DNA of 64,000 nucleotides from Phyto melanocephala (lineage: Eukaryota; Arthropoda; Insecta; Diptera; Rhinophoridae): contig OW799234.1 of NCBI GenBank assembly GCA_941918925.1, forward strand, positions 14,212,501 to 14,276,500, written 5' to 3'. The notes under the pieces were generated by a model. The model was not told the origin of the DNA and searched no databases. It saw only the letters and a program-made list of their open reading frames with translations. Positions 11,291-23,895 of the stretch are shown here, in pieces (the first letter of the stretch is position 1; every line of letters starts with the position of its first letter). A program made the position numbers and the translations under genes.

Positions 11291-12231
11291 GGAATTTGTC
11301 AATGTTAGTTGTGATTAGAATTAGCTGCATTACTGTGATACAGTTTTATTTGCACTACTCGCAGCTCTTGCTTTCTCAGTATTCGAAAAGTGAAACCTCA
11401 GAGATTCAAATCCAAAGTTGAAAGTCTTCCCTTTTGTTTCCTGCCTTTTCAGGGATCCTAAAGCTGATATACCTTCCTGCAGTTTCTTTACTAGCCACCA
11501 AATTAACTAACTGTTTTGCTTAGCCAACAATGACGTTTAGTGTCCACGGTTCATTATTGGCCATAGAGGTAATTCTGAAGCCTAAATAACTTCAATTTTA
11601 TCCACCGGTCACAGATCGCCATAACCTTTAGCTGAATTTCCTAAGAACTCAAAAGAATTCTTATTACCACAGTATACGACTTTGAGCAGTCATATCTGGT
11701 TTCTGCCCACAAAGCAAAACTGAAACTCAAAAAATTATTAATTTGTAGTTTAATGAATACCCTTCATTAAAGTGTACATACATATGTATCGCTTGGGTTT
11801 TTATACAAATAAACTCTTTTTTACTTCAATTGTTTTAATACAAATGTTCATAGTGGTTGTTCTACGAGTTTATGGACTGTACTGTCTTGTTTTACTAAAA
11901 GAATTTTAAGCAATTGTAAAAGAAAGCAACAAGTTATGTATTTATGTTATGTATTTATCATTTTAACAAGCAAAATTAAGTGTCTGTTCGAAAACTACAA
12001 ATATTTCAACAAAAATATTTGTAGCGGACAACGGACACAATAAAATACATATGTATGTAAAAAAGATGTATTAAGTTTGCAGAGACAAATATTGATGGCT
12101 TTGGCAATATATTTGTTTGTATCAAAAAGAATTCGTTTTAGTAAACAACTCATTCCCATTAGGAAATTTAATGCAATTCAAAGATCCAATCCAATATCCT
12201 TTTGTGTAAATTTATAGGAGAACTGGATGAA
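11291..12231. other. non-coding stretch with one hairpin
   Basis: No coding region supported. Contains an imperfect 59-bp palindrome at 11980-12038. Confidence 0.4.
11980..12038. repeat. 59-bp imperfect palindrome
   Basis: Arms GTGTCTGTT...CTACAAATATTT and AAATATTTGTAG...AACGGACAC with a short CAACAA-type loop; 12 bp at the centre pair perfectly. Could be a very short foldback/MITE relic or a cruciform; no gene association. Confidence 0.45.
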
Positions 12232-12393
12232 TTACCACAATCCATAATGTTCTCTAAGGGTAATAGCTTGCACCGAACGGTTGAGCATCAAAACCAAAAT
12301 ATCGGTTGGATCAGTTTCTACTGCAGCCGTCTCTAACCTCTTGACAGAGTTCTCAGGATCGGCTACAGTGTCTATTATATGGCGTATAATCTC
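12232..12393 (-). CDS. possible terminal coding exon or gene relic
   Basis: A 54-codon minus-strand frame, starting GAG right after an AG (TGTCATAG|GAG) and ending at TAA, encodes an amphipathic segment (EIIRHIIDTVADPENS, VETDPTDILVLMLNRSV) with coding-like composition, unlike the surrounding T-rich DNA. It lacks an ATG, so it would have to be a 3' exon. A T-rich tract lies just upstream on the minus strand, but a closer AG would put a stop in frame. I found no upstream exon and do not recognise the family. Could equally be a retrocopy fragment or chance. Confidence 0.25.
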   Translation of the reverse strand, partial: EIIRHIIDTVADPENSVKRLETAAVETDPTDILVLMLNRSVQAITLREHYGLW

Positions 12394-12419
12394 CTATGAC
12401 AACCTTCTAAAAAGAAAAA

Positions 12420-13390
12420 AAAAATAAATTAGGATCCAACTTAAGGCCAAATGGGTATTGATCCAACTTAAAGTTAGTCTACTGTATTTATGTATATAGT
12501 GACTTTTCTTATTTAACTTTTTTTGAAATGACCTGATTTAATATAGTTAGTCTTCTCTACAATCTTTTACCAATTAAAATAAACAAAATTCTTACGATTA
12601 AGTGCCACCTCTACCTCCACCAGTTTTTTGTCTTTTTTTCTGAAGCTTTTATTTGTTAATTTATGCATTTTGTTTCTCAGCTCTAATTCTAGCTCGGTTT
12701 TTATGTACCTACATACATACATATGTATGTATTTGTTAAAAAAAACCCCTCACAGAAGTAATTATAAAATAAAATGCACAACTTATGATACTTATGACAA
12801 ACCAAATACCGAAGTTGATAATCTTTTCATGTGCATGAATAATTAAAATTTATTAAAAAGTTTTCTCTGTACTTTGGTTTTATGCAACAAAAAAAAGTGC
12901 AACCAGCACAAGAAATAATACAACTTTTAAAAGAAAAGATAGAGAGAAAAAAACGAAAATTTATGAAAGCAGCAGTTATTTAGATAAAAATGTGGAGGCT
13001 ATAGGGTGATGCAAAAGTTGTTTGCAAAATTTTTACAAGAAAAAATCTATTCCCCTGAATGTTTTTTGCTGGTGAGAGTAAAGAGAACGAACGATTTTTA
13101 TTCGACTGATTTTAAAGGATTATTTTAGTTTGCTGACGACGCTTATTTTTTAAACAAATACTTTTTTCAATACAAAATTTTGAAAGCTAATAATCGGGGA
13201 TCATTTTGAATCTTTCTGCAAACAGCAAATAATTTACTATCATCTCCAATTTTGATAACGAATTATCGTTAGTTTATCTAAACTAGTTGTAAAAAAATAT
13301 AAATAAAGAAAAAGCAAAAAACTACTGTGTGCAAAAATATAAAGAAAATCTTTTAACGAATAAAAATTATTTACAAACATATTTACAATA
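12420..13390. other. AT-rich non-coding stretch
   Basis: (ACAT)n/(ATGT)n microsatellite at about 12705-12732; otherwise A/T runs. No gene, RNA or element termini recognised. Confidence 0.45.
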
Positions 13391-14142
13391 TAAAGGGTGA
13401 TTCATAGTGAGGTTTAATATATAATCTAAGATAAAACGCTTAAATTTAAAAGTGAATCTAAAATTTGTATTATCTTTAAAAAAAACAATTTAGGGTATTT
13501 GCTGTTTGAAAATTATATAATGTAAATGTTGGTCACGACTACGTTTGAGGTAACATATTCGGAAGTTCTCATTTTAGGTGACTCGTTCGACTGGTATCTC
13601 GCGCATATCATGAGCAATGTCGGCTTTCAAAGCGCCAATCGTAGCTGGCTTATTCCTCAAGACCTTAGACTTTTCATATCCACAGAGTGAAAAGTCTAAA
13701 GATATGGTATTGTAAGTTTTAAGTTGCCAATTTGCCGTACAAAGACATGAAATCAATTGTTTCACAAGTACCTAAATGGTTTCACGCAGTGTATGGTCCA
13801 ATTATTACACCAGCCCATAAACTATACAATACAGTTTTTTTTAAAGGATATAATGGTAGTTCTTGATGTTCTTCGGGTTACTCATCAGCCATAATATGGA
13901 CATTTTGTTTATTAACATATGCATTAGGCCAGAAATGTGCCTTAGCACTGAACAAAATTTCGCGATAAATAACCGTATTTTCAATTCTAACAAAACGATA
14001 TTTTTCGTAATACAGCTGAAAAAATTGGAGACTCCAACGATACTGAACAAAAATGACAAGCAATTTTATATGTGTCTTGCGTGATCTATCAAAAAATGAA
14101 TATTATTAATCCAACCTTACAATGGATCACCCATTATATATA
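13391..14142 (-). mobile_element. mariner-like element, decayed
   Basis: Ends ATAAAGGGTGATTCATAGTG (left) and CACTATGAATCACCC-like CAATGGATCACCCATTATA (right) form inverted repeats of about 24 bp. Minus-strand debris includes AKAHFWPNAYVNKQN, a family-typical block around the first catalytic Asp (the Asp-bearing residues are mutated), then TWAGVI-like and TIDFMSLYGKLAT pieces. Multiple stops. Not functional. Confidence 0.65.
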
Positions 14143-15225
14143 AATAAAAATTAAAAAAAATAAATAGTAAAATATATTTTAAAGTGTAGAAAGGACACAT
14201 TTTTATGTAGAAAAAAAATATGCACTACAGTTTAAAAGAACTTGTTTTTAATACTCGCTAACGTTCTAAGTGTACTTTGTGTTCCCATATATCTTTATGA
14301 TTTTTTTTACATTTACAAATGCATTTCTTAACATGAAAAATTTATCTCATTATTTATTCATATTTTGTCATTATTTGTTGTTTAATTTATTTTCTTTTTT
14401 TTTCTCTCTATTAAAATATAAAAACGAACATGTTTATGCAAATCTATGCAAGATTTTGCGTGCTACCTTTTGTATTCATTAAAAGTAAAATAGAAAAAAA
14501 GGTGAACACAGAAAAGTGAGCAAAAACAGATTTTTTCACTAACGAGCTAAAATATAATTTTTATGCAAAATTCAAGTGTTGAAGGGTGAAATGAAATCTT
14601 TGTCGATTTTTAAACATTGTGTGCTGTAAAGAAGTGTTAAAGTTTTGAAATCTTGAAGTTTAAAATTTATAAAAAAAAATCCCCAAAAAATTATTAATTA
14701 AAATTAAAATTATTATTATTCGACTGTTTTAAAAACCCGGTTTTTGGTTACGAATATAAAAATCAAAAAAAAAAAAAAATTTAGTCGGTTTTACCAACAA
14801 GAAACAAGAAAATTGGTAATTGAAGTACAAATTTTAATTTAATAGAAACAAGTCTACTCACAGAGGTAAGTAAAAAATGCTATGCTATATTCACATTAGG
14901 CCAATATTTCCCAAATAAGCGTTAATACTATTTTTGATAACATTTGTTTAAATTTTTATGATTTTTATGGACTAAATACATATAGTCAAAACATATTACA
15001 ATGTATTGATATTGGTTTAAATTATTATAAGAAAATTTCTAATTAAATAATTATTTATTAATTAGAGCCGAAAATAATACAATTTAACATGGGCTTTAAC
15101 CGTAATTAGGTAAAATTGAATTTCACAAAATATGATTAGCAGCTTAATCAGTAAGTTTCAGTTTGATTTTACCGAACAAAATATCACGGTTAGGAGTTTA
15201 ACTAGAGAACGCAAATAAACTAAAA
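14143..15225. other. AT-rich stretch with hAT-like fragment
   Basis: No gene. Near 14720-14795, TTCGACTG..AACCCGGTTTTTGG and TAGTCGGTTTTACC recall the ends of the hAT element at 43011. CAGAG|GTAAGT near 14865 could be a splice donor of an untranslated exon, but nothing else supports that. Confidence 0.35.
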
Positions 15226-15863
15226 ACAAGTAAGAGTGCTATATTCGGCCATGCCGAATCTTATATACCCTTCACAACGTGTAGTCATGCAATAACAGTA
15301 GTTTGTATCACCATTCATCTCATATGAAATACGTACATTCATATAAAAAACATACATATACAAAAACCTCCCATTGTAAAATTAAAAATTAACGTATGTA
15401 TGTTAAAAAAAAAATAAAAAAAAAAATCAAAAAAAAATTTTTTGGGCTCAGCTGGGATTCGATCCCACGTTTACTTTAACCAATATACAAGTTTGTATGT
15501 ATGTATGTTGTTGTTGTAATGTTGTTTTTGTGAAAAAAAAAACGAGGTGGTCGTGGGTTTTTGCTCATATCTCAGTTGTTTACGTACCGATGTTTCTGAT
15601 TTTCAATACCGATCTACTCCCAAATATTTCTGATATTTTAATACCTCACCCGGGTCCAAGCGATTTCGGGGGGCTTCAAAAAGTTGATTTCAACATACAC
15701 ACGGACAGACGGTTAGACGGACAGACTGACAGAGCTTAATCGACTCCCCTATTCATAAGCTTTCAGAAAATATATACTTTATGGGGTCGGAAATGAAAAT
15801 TGTAGAAATTTCACACGGAATGACAAACCTATATATACCCTTTTTCACTGTGTGAAGGGTATA
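15226..15863 (+). mobile_element. mini-me/DINE-like element, near complete
   Basis: Starts ACAAGTAAGAGTGCTATATT with the ATTCGGC/GCCGAAT hairpin and TATATACCCTTCAC. An A-rich tract, the tRNA-like segment GGGATTCGATCCCACG (15460-15475), then AAAATATATACTT and a degenerate GTCY tract (gacagacggttagacgg) follow. It ends in the ATACCC..GAAGGGTAT hairpin. About 640 bp; good reference copy. Confidence 0.8.
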
Positions 15864-16776
15864 AATACAGACATGAAATAGCATTTACGTTGTAGCAATA
15901 TTTTTTATTATAAAAAATTTTTTTTTTATTATTTATTTATTTATTAAAACTTTTTGATTTTATCAATATCGTTAACAGAGTTATGAGAATTTTCATATAG
16001 TATTACAACAATTAACAATTAATTAAATAAACAAACTATTAATATCACAATTTACAGGAAAAGTTGTTCATAAAAAACCTTGTATCAACCTAAAAGTTAT
16101 AAGAGATTTTAAATCTATCACTGAAATGTGTCTTTTAAACAAAAGACCCTCAGAGATTGTTTAGCAAATTTCTTATTATTTCAAAATTTGACCTTCTGCA
16201 TTTTTCATTAAATGACAGCGTCAGTTCCCTTATAAATGAATTAAACATTTTGAAGTTAAAGTTTCTATGTAGAAGATAAATTGGATATCTAAAAAGTGCC
16301 CGCTTCGGCCACATATGTAACATATTTTCTGGATAAAAAAATACATTTTGTGTACCGCATGCAGCCACTACGACTGTTTTAAAAAAATTAATCAAAGCGC
16401 TGAACATTTTAGGGATGTCAGACTCACATGCGCATGTGGTTTTTTACATTTCGTGTACTATAGGCTTTACAGTACAAATGTAGTGGTGACCATAGTTGGG
16501 ATTTGTGGCACAATTGCAACAAAATTCTTCTTATGTATATGAAATTTTCTTTATTTGCATTTTTGCTTAATTGAATTACATTATTCTGGTTAAAGACAAT
16601 TTTTAAATTTCTTATGAAAGTATTTAATTTATTTGTGATAAAAAAAATAATTTTTTTCTCTTAAAAAATTAAAATGAACTTTATGTTTAAATTTTCGTTA
16701 ACGTTACCAAAACCTGTTTTTTACCAAAAAAATTTTTTTTTTAACTCACTTGCAAATGAAAATATTTTATTTTCAA
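15864..16776. other. AT-rich non-coding stretch
   Basis: Poly(T)/(TTTA)n block near 15900-15950. A minus-strand frame of 85 codons at 16150-16407 has no recognisable domain and I do not call it a gene. Confidence 0.4.
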
Positions 16777-17499
16777 CTAGCTGGGCCCGGTCCGCGTGGC
16801 TGGCCCCAGAGAAGCAGAGCATAGGGTTATCGCGCTAATCTCTTTTGGGCAAAACACAAAAAAACTAAATATTGCACTATCTTTCTTATCTCCAAACTGA
16901 AGCTCAATCTGTGCGCAAAGTTATAGAAAAATCGGTCAAGTGCAAGTAGCGAAAAATGATAACTTATTTTTTATGGACGTGACCCTGCCCACTTTTCTAA
17001 TCAAGGAACTGTATAGTCATTACAGCACAATATGTGTGCAAAGTTCCAAAAATATCGGTGTGGTGCAAGTACCTCAAAATTATAACCTTTTTTTATGGGC
17101 GTGGCCCTGACCACTTTTCTAAACACAAAATTTTATGGTTATGACAGCTTAGTATGTGTCCAAAGTTTCATAAAAATCGGTCCAGTGAAAGTACCTCAAA
17201 ATTAAAACTTTTTTAGGGGCGTGGCCCCGCTCACTTTTCTTATCACTAAATTATTTAGTCATGACAGCTCGATATGTGTGCAAAGTTTCAGAAAAATCGG
17301 TCAAGTGCAAGTAGCTAAAACTAATAACTAATTTTTATGGGCGTGGCCCCGCCCACTTTTTTCCACCCACAAACACTCCCTGGTATGTGTACAACAACTT
17401 GCCAAAGTTTGAGTCCGATCGGTTTTACAGTTTCGGAGTCTATAGCTAACACACACACACACACACAGAGTTTCACTTTTATATATATAGATATAGAGA
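16777..17499 (-). mobile_element. non-autonomous Helitron with internal tandem repeats
   Basis: Read on the minus strand it begins A|TCTCTATATC (17499) and ends CTAG|T (16777), the A/T insertion and CTAG terminus of Helitrons. A GC-rich hairpin (CTGGGGCC...GGGCCCAG) lies just inside CTAG. The interior has about four ~120-bp tandem units (starts near 16978, 17098, 17218, 17340) marked by GGGCGTGGCCC..CCCACTTTTCT and CAAAGTTTCA.AAAAATCGGT. 723 bp, no coding capacity. A (CA)n run lies at 17451-17466. Confidence 0.8.
16978..17360. repeat. ~120-bp tandem repeat inside Helitron 1
   Basis: Three full units and a partial fourth, each with a GGCGTGGCCC box, CACTTTTCTAATCA-type stretch, AATATGTGTGCAAAGTTTCA and AAAAATCGGT. 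Same unit as at 28000-28390. Confidence 0.75.
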
Positions 17500-19500
17500 T
17501 CTTGCTCGTGTAGAAAAAATTTAAGTCACCTTTAAGTTAAACCAGCCTTATGGTTAAATTAGACGTGACCTAATAGACGTGGTGGTATTTATACAACAAA
17601 GACAACATTATAAAAACAACATGTTTTACACTATTTGCCTTGTCAACACCACCTGATAAAAAAATTCACCTTGTGTATAATAATAAACAAATAATAGGCT
17701 TTCTTTCCTTTTAATACAAAAGATGCCTAGAAATTTTAAGGCAATTTAGTATGCTTTTAGGTGCTAAACTTATCTTCAAAAATTTAGCAAAATCGGCGAT
17801 TTAAATGTCACACTTCGTTATGAAGGGTCGTTCACAACAGTCATATTTTTGTTTGTTATTATTTTAAAACATTTGAATTTAGGACACCTTGTGAATACAA
17901 TAATTATGTATTTGTTATGCAAATAATAACAATTCATAGTTAATTAACCATTAAACAAGGATTTTGTTGTTGACAAATTTTCAATTTGTATCATCGACTG
18001 CCCTGTTATTATAAATTTGTGTTAATGCAACCCTCCCACCAAATCATCATTCTTTATAATTTAAATACCGAGAAGAAAACTGTTACAAGAACAAAAAGTA
18101 ATAAAAAAAAAATGAAATACGTACCGTTATACAAACAATGACAGTAATTTTTTTTATTGTCAAACACTTTAATTTTAACTTTTTTGAACTTCCCACCCCT
18201 AATTCCCGGTTTCTCTTTCTCTTATTTCATTGTTGTTATTATTGTTCACACTCTTATTGTGTTTAATATTTATTGAAGTTTATTAAAAACTTTCCTGTGG
18301 CCCAACAAGGGTGTATTTTTTTTTTTTATAAAATCTGTGTGTTTAGCTCTTAAGGCGTAAAGTTAACAATTTCCCCCTCTTTTACACTTGCAAACCTTTG
18401 GCGTAGGAATCAGCCATCAACAGTGGTAATAGTGGTAATACTTGTGTCTCAATAGTATTTATAGTTCAAACAAGTGTTATTTTATTGCTGTTCCTGTTAG
18501 TACCTATTATATGTCACAATTTAAATAATTTGTGGTGTAATAACAGTAGCATTATTTTAATATATCCACCCCTTTTTGCCTTCAAACCCTGACCCTTTTA
18601 TCATTATGCTCTTTTGCTAATTTATTTAATTCTGCTTTGAATATGTATTTTGACATTTATAATAAGAGATTAATATTCTTATACAATATGACGTAAATTG
18701 CTGATGAATATCATGAGATATAAATGATTTTGTTTGAGTTTGAATGTTGTAGATATATAAAATTGTTTAATTTGGTTAAGGGGGTGGGGGTGCTAGAGAA
18801 AAATGTTGCTAAATCTAGTCATCAATACCACGATACTTAAGGCTAACGGTCAACTTAATTAACAAATATTCTAATATAGATGTTCAGCTTATTAGTACGC
18901 TTTTGACAAACAAGCATAACAACTAATTTTTTTTTTGGAATGACATTCCTGCCACGATATTTTCACCCAAAGTAGCGAATGCTTCGTGACCATCTTGTAC
19001 TACTCTAGGCGAGCAGCTAAACGCCGCAAGTTGAGGTTCTTAATACCAAAAAATGGAAATTAATTGCAAAACTAAATTTAAGAAAATCGAATAAATTTTT
19101 TGTAGTCGGCAAAAGAACGCAACATTCCATATCACTAGTGCAAACATTTTATTTTTGACAACTACCGTTATGTCACTATACAATTTTAAAGTTTGAGTTA
19201 TTTGACATTATCCTCGCCTTGCCCAGCCAACATAATATAAAAGTTTTCAATGAAACGATAAATGCTTTTTGTTTGCAGTCCAGGACTCGCAGGGCTTCAT
19301 ATTTGCGAATGAAGGAACGTTTTGTTCTGAATAATAAGACATGTATAGATTCTTCAATAGGCTTCCCTCGTCAATCTGGTATTTAACGTGCTGTATTGCT
19401 ATGGGAAGTCAATGTGTGTGCAAAGTTTAATAAGAGCCGGTGCAATGGAACTAGTAGAAAAAGCTGTCGCAGGTTAAATAAAATGTTTTAAAGATAATTG
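17500..19500. other. gene-free AT-rich stretch
   Basis: No coding region, RNA gene or element ends recognised over 2 kb. Confidence 0.45.
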
Positions 19501-19504
19501 AAAA

Positions 19505-20430
19505 TATATAGGTTTTAATCTTTAAGCTAGAAACAGGGACAGCTACCTCGAGCTAATTTCCACTTTTCGCATTATTATTTACCTTGTATGGAAAGTACCC
19601 CATCCCCCGGACCTACTTCGTCAGTTTTTTGCTGAATTTTAATATCCTGTCTCTAAATTAATTCATAAGAAATTTGAAGCCTCTGACTATTATAGCTTTT
19701 TGGATATTATATTATTATTTATCAGTTTGTATGAGGAGTACCTCTTCCCCCAGTTCTATACCACTCTTTTTTATAATTTTAACAATCGCTCTCTTTAAGT
19801 GATATTGATCAAAAAAATCTTAAATTATAAACAGGGAAAGTCACCAAGAATTAATTCCCACTTTTGCCATCGGAAACCCCACTGTGCGCCGTAGTGTTCG
19901 ACCATTTAGTGTCGGTAGTTAGATCGAGAAATCTACGTCTACTCTAGACTAGAAAATAATTATATACTGCCAACTGGTGATTGTTGGCAATCCTCATCCC
20001 TATACCATGCACACCTAATATGTGCCTTCCTTCGATCCCTCAATCTTTCGCTAACAATTTTAAAAACACCATCATCCTCGATTTGTACTCAAATTCACAC
20101 TTTAAGTGTGAGTTGCCGTTTTAAACTCCTCTAGGCAGATTTTGAAATTATTATACTCCTCGATTTTCAACTTGGTCAGATTATATTTGAAGTTTTCATG
20201 GCCTATTAATAGTCCAGTCAATTAGGAGTACCCAAACCCCCATTGAATGTAAGTACCCTTACTTATCTTCTGACCAAAGATTCCTTGAGCACCATAACAG
20301 TCTCCAGAGACCAAGCTTCCTCTTTGCCATGCATTGGCGTATTTGTATTACCTCTCCACTCCGGAATGTAAATATATCAAAGTAGGGTATTACTAAGAAA
20401 AAATGCTTCGAAAAGTACAATCATCAGGTA
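19505..20430. repeat. degenerate repeats of unknown type
   Basis: Two arms about 300 bp apart share AACAGGGA(C/A)AG, TAATT(T/C)CCACTTTT and GAGTACC-like blocks (19540-19620 against 19835-19870; also 20225-20260). Old tandem or LINE debris; no frame recognised. Confidence 0.3.
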
Positions 20431-20469
20431 GCCTCTCTAAAACAGACGGTTTTTTTTCTACCCTAAGGT

Positions 20470-20960
20470 TTAACTTAACTGTCAACATAACTTTACATAA
20501 CCCCACAAGAAATAGTCAACAGGCGTCAAATCACAGGATATTGGAGGCCAACTCACAGGGCCATTTTGAGAGATAAATCAAACAAGTTCAACTCAGCCAA
20601 TTGGGTAAAAAAAAGTCGCGTATCATGGCTCGATATCGTTCGCCGTTGACGGTAACGTTTCTTCCACGGTCGTATTTGAAGAAAAAATGGACCAATGATA
20701 CCACCAGCCCGTTTTTTTCGGCATGCATCGGTAACTCTTGTAGGGCATGTGGCTGTTCTTTACCCCAGATGCAACAGTTTTGCTTGTTTACGTGTCCTTT
20801 TAGCCAGAAATGAACCTCATCGCTGAACACAATTTTTCGATTTAATCGAGCTCACAGAGAACGAATTTTGATAATAAATTTCAACGATTTGCAGTCGTTG
20901 CTCGTTTGTAGCTTTCTCCATGATGAAATGGCGGAGTAAGTATACTGAACACTTTTTTTT
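20470..20960 (-). mobile_element. mariner-like transposase remnant, internally deleted
   Basis: Minus strand. MEKATNEQRLQIVEIYYQN (N-terminal HTH) from about 20921 runs almost directly into FSDEVHFWLKGHVNKQN with the first catalytic Asp. HALQELPMH and VTVNGERYRAMI follow. The central part between HTH and catalytic domain is missing, and the second and third acidic residues are not in frame. Same family as at 13391 and 47925. Confidence 0.7.
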
Positions 20961-20961
20961 G

Positions 20962-21460
20962 ACTCTAAAATTGATTGGCAGAGGTACGTAACCAAATAGC
21001 CAGGGTATTCCACGTTGGTTCCGGCTCCGCAAGTCGACCTATACCATTGTGTAGGAAGTCAGAGACATCTGAAGAAATAATTATAATGAGTTTAATTGGT
21101 ACTCCTCCAGTTACGAAAATGAGCTTAGTTGGTACTCCTCCAGTTGTAAATAGTTGAGCTTAGTTGGTACTCCTCCAGTTAATCCAATTAAAATATATGC
21201 ACGCATTTAATTGTAGAATAGTCTAGAAACTGTATCCAAAGCACAGTTACGCGACGCCACACAATTAACCACGCGAGAGTGAGACGTACAACTCTCAAAG
21301 CCGGATGAAAAGGACGGCCTGATTGCATTTAAGAGGTAATGGCAATGACGCGCTAACTGTTGACCCGACCAGAGCTGTATTACGACTGGATACTGAACAC
21401 TTTTCACTTTCACAGATGTAGTTTGGACACAACTACCAACCAGGGCTGCCAGTCCGAAAG
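20962..21460. repeat. dispersed repeat with internal 'TACTCCTCCAGTT' minisatellite, copy 1
   Basis: GATTGGCAGAGG, CACGTTGGTTCCGGCTCC, CGACCTATACC, then three copies of (T/A)GGTACTCCTCCAGTT about 30-45 bp apart, then ATATATGCACGC and CACACAATTAACCACGCGAG. Same order and orientation at 26050-26600. Superfamily unknown. Confidence 0.6.
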
Positions 21461-23050
21461 ACTTAATTCATAAAAGATAACCCTTCATATTCTACTTTCA
21501 AAAGAAAAACACAAACACATTTGACATTTCAGTAGTCGTTTTCCAACAAAAAATGCTTGTAGAATTTTGTTGTTGCAGAAATGAGGCTACCAGATGATTG
21601 TATCATGATATCTGTGTTACGTGCTGAAGGAGTTCTATCAATTAGAAACGAAAAAATTTGAAACATTTTCTTTAAATTGAGCATTTACCCTGCTTAAGAT
21701 ACACAACTCTTTTGCTAGAGATAGAAAACAATACGGAGGTAATGTACTTGAGAAGTCATCAATTATAATTGATTCCACTAACCACTTGACAAACATATCC
21801 CAATAACCAACGTTCACAAATGTGTTTTTAGTGATTTTTTTTTCTATATCTTAAAAGCATTTTTTAGTGCTTTTTATTGTTTCCCTCTGAAGAACCCTTA
21901 TGCAGTGTGTGTGTTGTGTGGTAGTTATGTACATATGTATGTATGTCTTCCTTTATCTCTGCCTCGTTCATTGTTCTCGTTTAACCCCCCACGCCTAAAG
22001 ACAAACTTTCAATTATTATTAACAACAATGACGATTATCTGCTCATTAGTGTTATACAAGCTTTTGACTTCCGTTCTAAGGCGAATAAGTCGTGTAAAGT
22101 ATAACAGTTGTTTTTTTGTTGTTGTTGCTTTTTTGCTTTTAACAAATTTAAAATTGTTTTTACAAATGAATGGTGGCAACAAAAAACTTCATTCACGTCA
22201 TAATTGTTTTAAAAACTCCAACAGCAACAAAAATTAAATAAAAACAAAATAGAATGTAAAAGATAAGAACTTGATTTCATTTTTGTTCTCTTTTCAAGCA
22301 CTTGATGATGGTTGCATGAAAAATTTCCATGTGAATGAGATGAACAAAAAGGGCGGGCGTTTATTATTTTAATACAAAAAAAAAGAAAAAAGAAAAAGAA
22401 TTAGTAAAAATATGAAACACAAACAAATAAAATAAAAACACAAGTATAAATTTATATCTTTTTTCTTTTTGTTATTATTCCGTTTGGAAAATTGTCATAA
22501 ATTGTATTTATGCTCTGGGGCGTAAATGAACTTGTGACAGTATGACGACGATGTTTATGCTGTTGATGTGGTTGACAGATATTTCTTTGTGTCTCCTCTC
22601 TGTGTATATGTATACGTACATATGTTTGTGTGCGTGCGTTTTTGTGTTAATAAATTGACGTTTAGAGATTTACTTGTTTTAGCATTTTTCTTTAAATGGA
22701 ACGTACTTAAACTTTTCCGTTTTTCGTTTCAATTAAAAACGTTTTACGTTTTTCAAATGTGAAAAAAATTACTCATTTATTTATTGAAAACACCGATCAA
22801 TATTGAATATTAATTTTCATGTACGAGGGTCTTAACTAAATCAGGCATTAAAAAAAAACAATAATTACTTGCCGTTCAGTTTCTTAAAAAGGTTGTCTTG
22901 GCATTATCTTCATGATAGTTTTGACTTGTGTCGCTACCTAGGTTGTTAGTATTTAGAAATGCAGTCGAAGAGATAGGAGCTTCAGCACTTTTTTGGTTAA
23001 TCAGCACTTTAGCTATGGTTCAATGATATGAATGCTTAGGGTTTTGGTCG
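21461..23050. other. gene-free stretch
   Basis: Contains TG-rich and low-complexity segments near 21905-21950 and 22600-22640. The open frames here have biased, Phe/Leu-rich translations and no domains. Confidence 0.45.
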
Positions 23051-23284
23051 ATTAACTATTGACGAAGTAAAGGTTTCGGTTCGAAGATATCTACGGTTGC
23101 ACATGAAAAATTCTTTGGCTCCCATTCGAACCGACGAGGTAAATGCTTTGGTACTCGATTGGCTTGGTTAACGTAGTAGTTTACTGCACGCAAACAGTCA
23201 AGTGGAGTCTGTATGACTCGGTTTTGACAAGGCCACATCTCTCGTCAGCTCTAATGTATCCCAGAATAAATCCAAGAGTAAGGA

Positions 23285-23895
23285 TACTAGATCCACCCCG
23301 TGGCCGTGAGGTATCTCAGTAGTCCAACTTCAGATATCGCAGAGAGGCCATCCAGTACATGTTCGCCCAGAAATCTGTGTCTCTTAGCCGCTAGTGCAGG
23401 ACATTCGCAGAGAAGGTGGAAAACTGATTCCTCCTCCTCTCTATCCAGACAGCTGCGACAATGGTCGTTCGATGGAAGTCCGAGTCGACTTGCATGTTCG
23501 CCTAACATCTAGCGACCCGTCAATACCGCCAGCAACCTCGATATGTCCCTTCGACTTTGACTAGTAAGTTTTACTGTACGTTGTGCATCAAAAGAGGGCC
23601 ACGTAAGTCGTGCCACCTTACACGTACTCAGCCTGCGCTACCTGTCATCGGCCTTCTGGAGATTCTGCTTTTAATAGTCCCTAACGGGATTTCAACTGCA
23701 CTTGCGTTAAAGACATCCAAAGCAGATCCTCTCCTGGCTAGCTCATCAGCCTGCTCGTTACCATTGTGGCCTTTATGCGCGGGAACCAAAACCAGAGTAA
23801 CGTCAGCCCGTTGACCAAGCCTTGACTCGATCGGCTAACTACTAAGGAGAAATTTTAGCCTCGTCATATTTTACTTCGTTACCCGGGAGCAAAGT
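23285..23895 (-). mobile_element. LINE remnant: RNase H and C-terminal Cys/His region
   Basis: Minus strand, 5' to 3': VPAHKGHNGNEQADELAR (RNase H motif with the conserved His and Asp) in the frame ending near 23640, then after a frameshift HASRLGLPSNDHCRSCLDRE and FHLLCECPALAAKR, the Cys/His tail of I/R1/LOA-type non-LTR retrotransposons. Less AT-rich than its surroundings. No RT domain in the window; truncated and inactive. Confidence 0.7.

Noticed and set aside
14860..14872. CAGAG|GTAAGT as the donor of an untranslated exon
   Set aside because: A single splice-like motif without a partner exon or coding evidence.
15497..15739. 80-codon frame rich in Cys/Val (and similar ones at 90 and 37484)
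   Set aside because: Translation of mini-me-like elements on either strand; the same frame recurs in every copy with indels.
16150..16407. 85-codon minus-strand frame
   Set aside because: No recognisable motif and no duplicate; considered as LINE debris but nothing aligned.
21905..22237. 110-codon plus-strand frame
   Set aside because: Leu/Phe/Val-rich translation of TG- and T-rich low-complexity DNA, no domain, no splice or promoter support.
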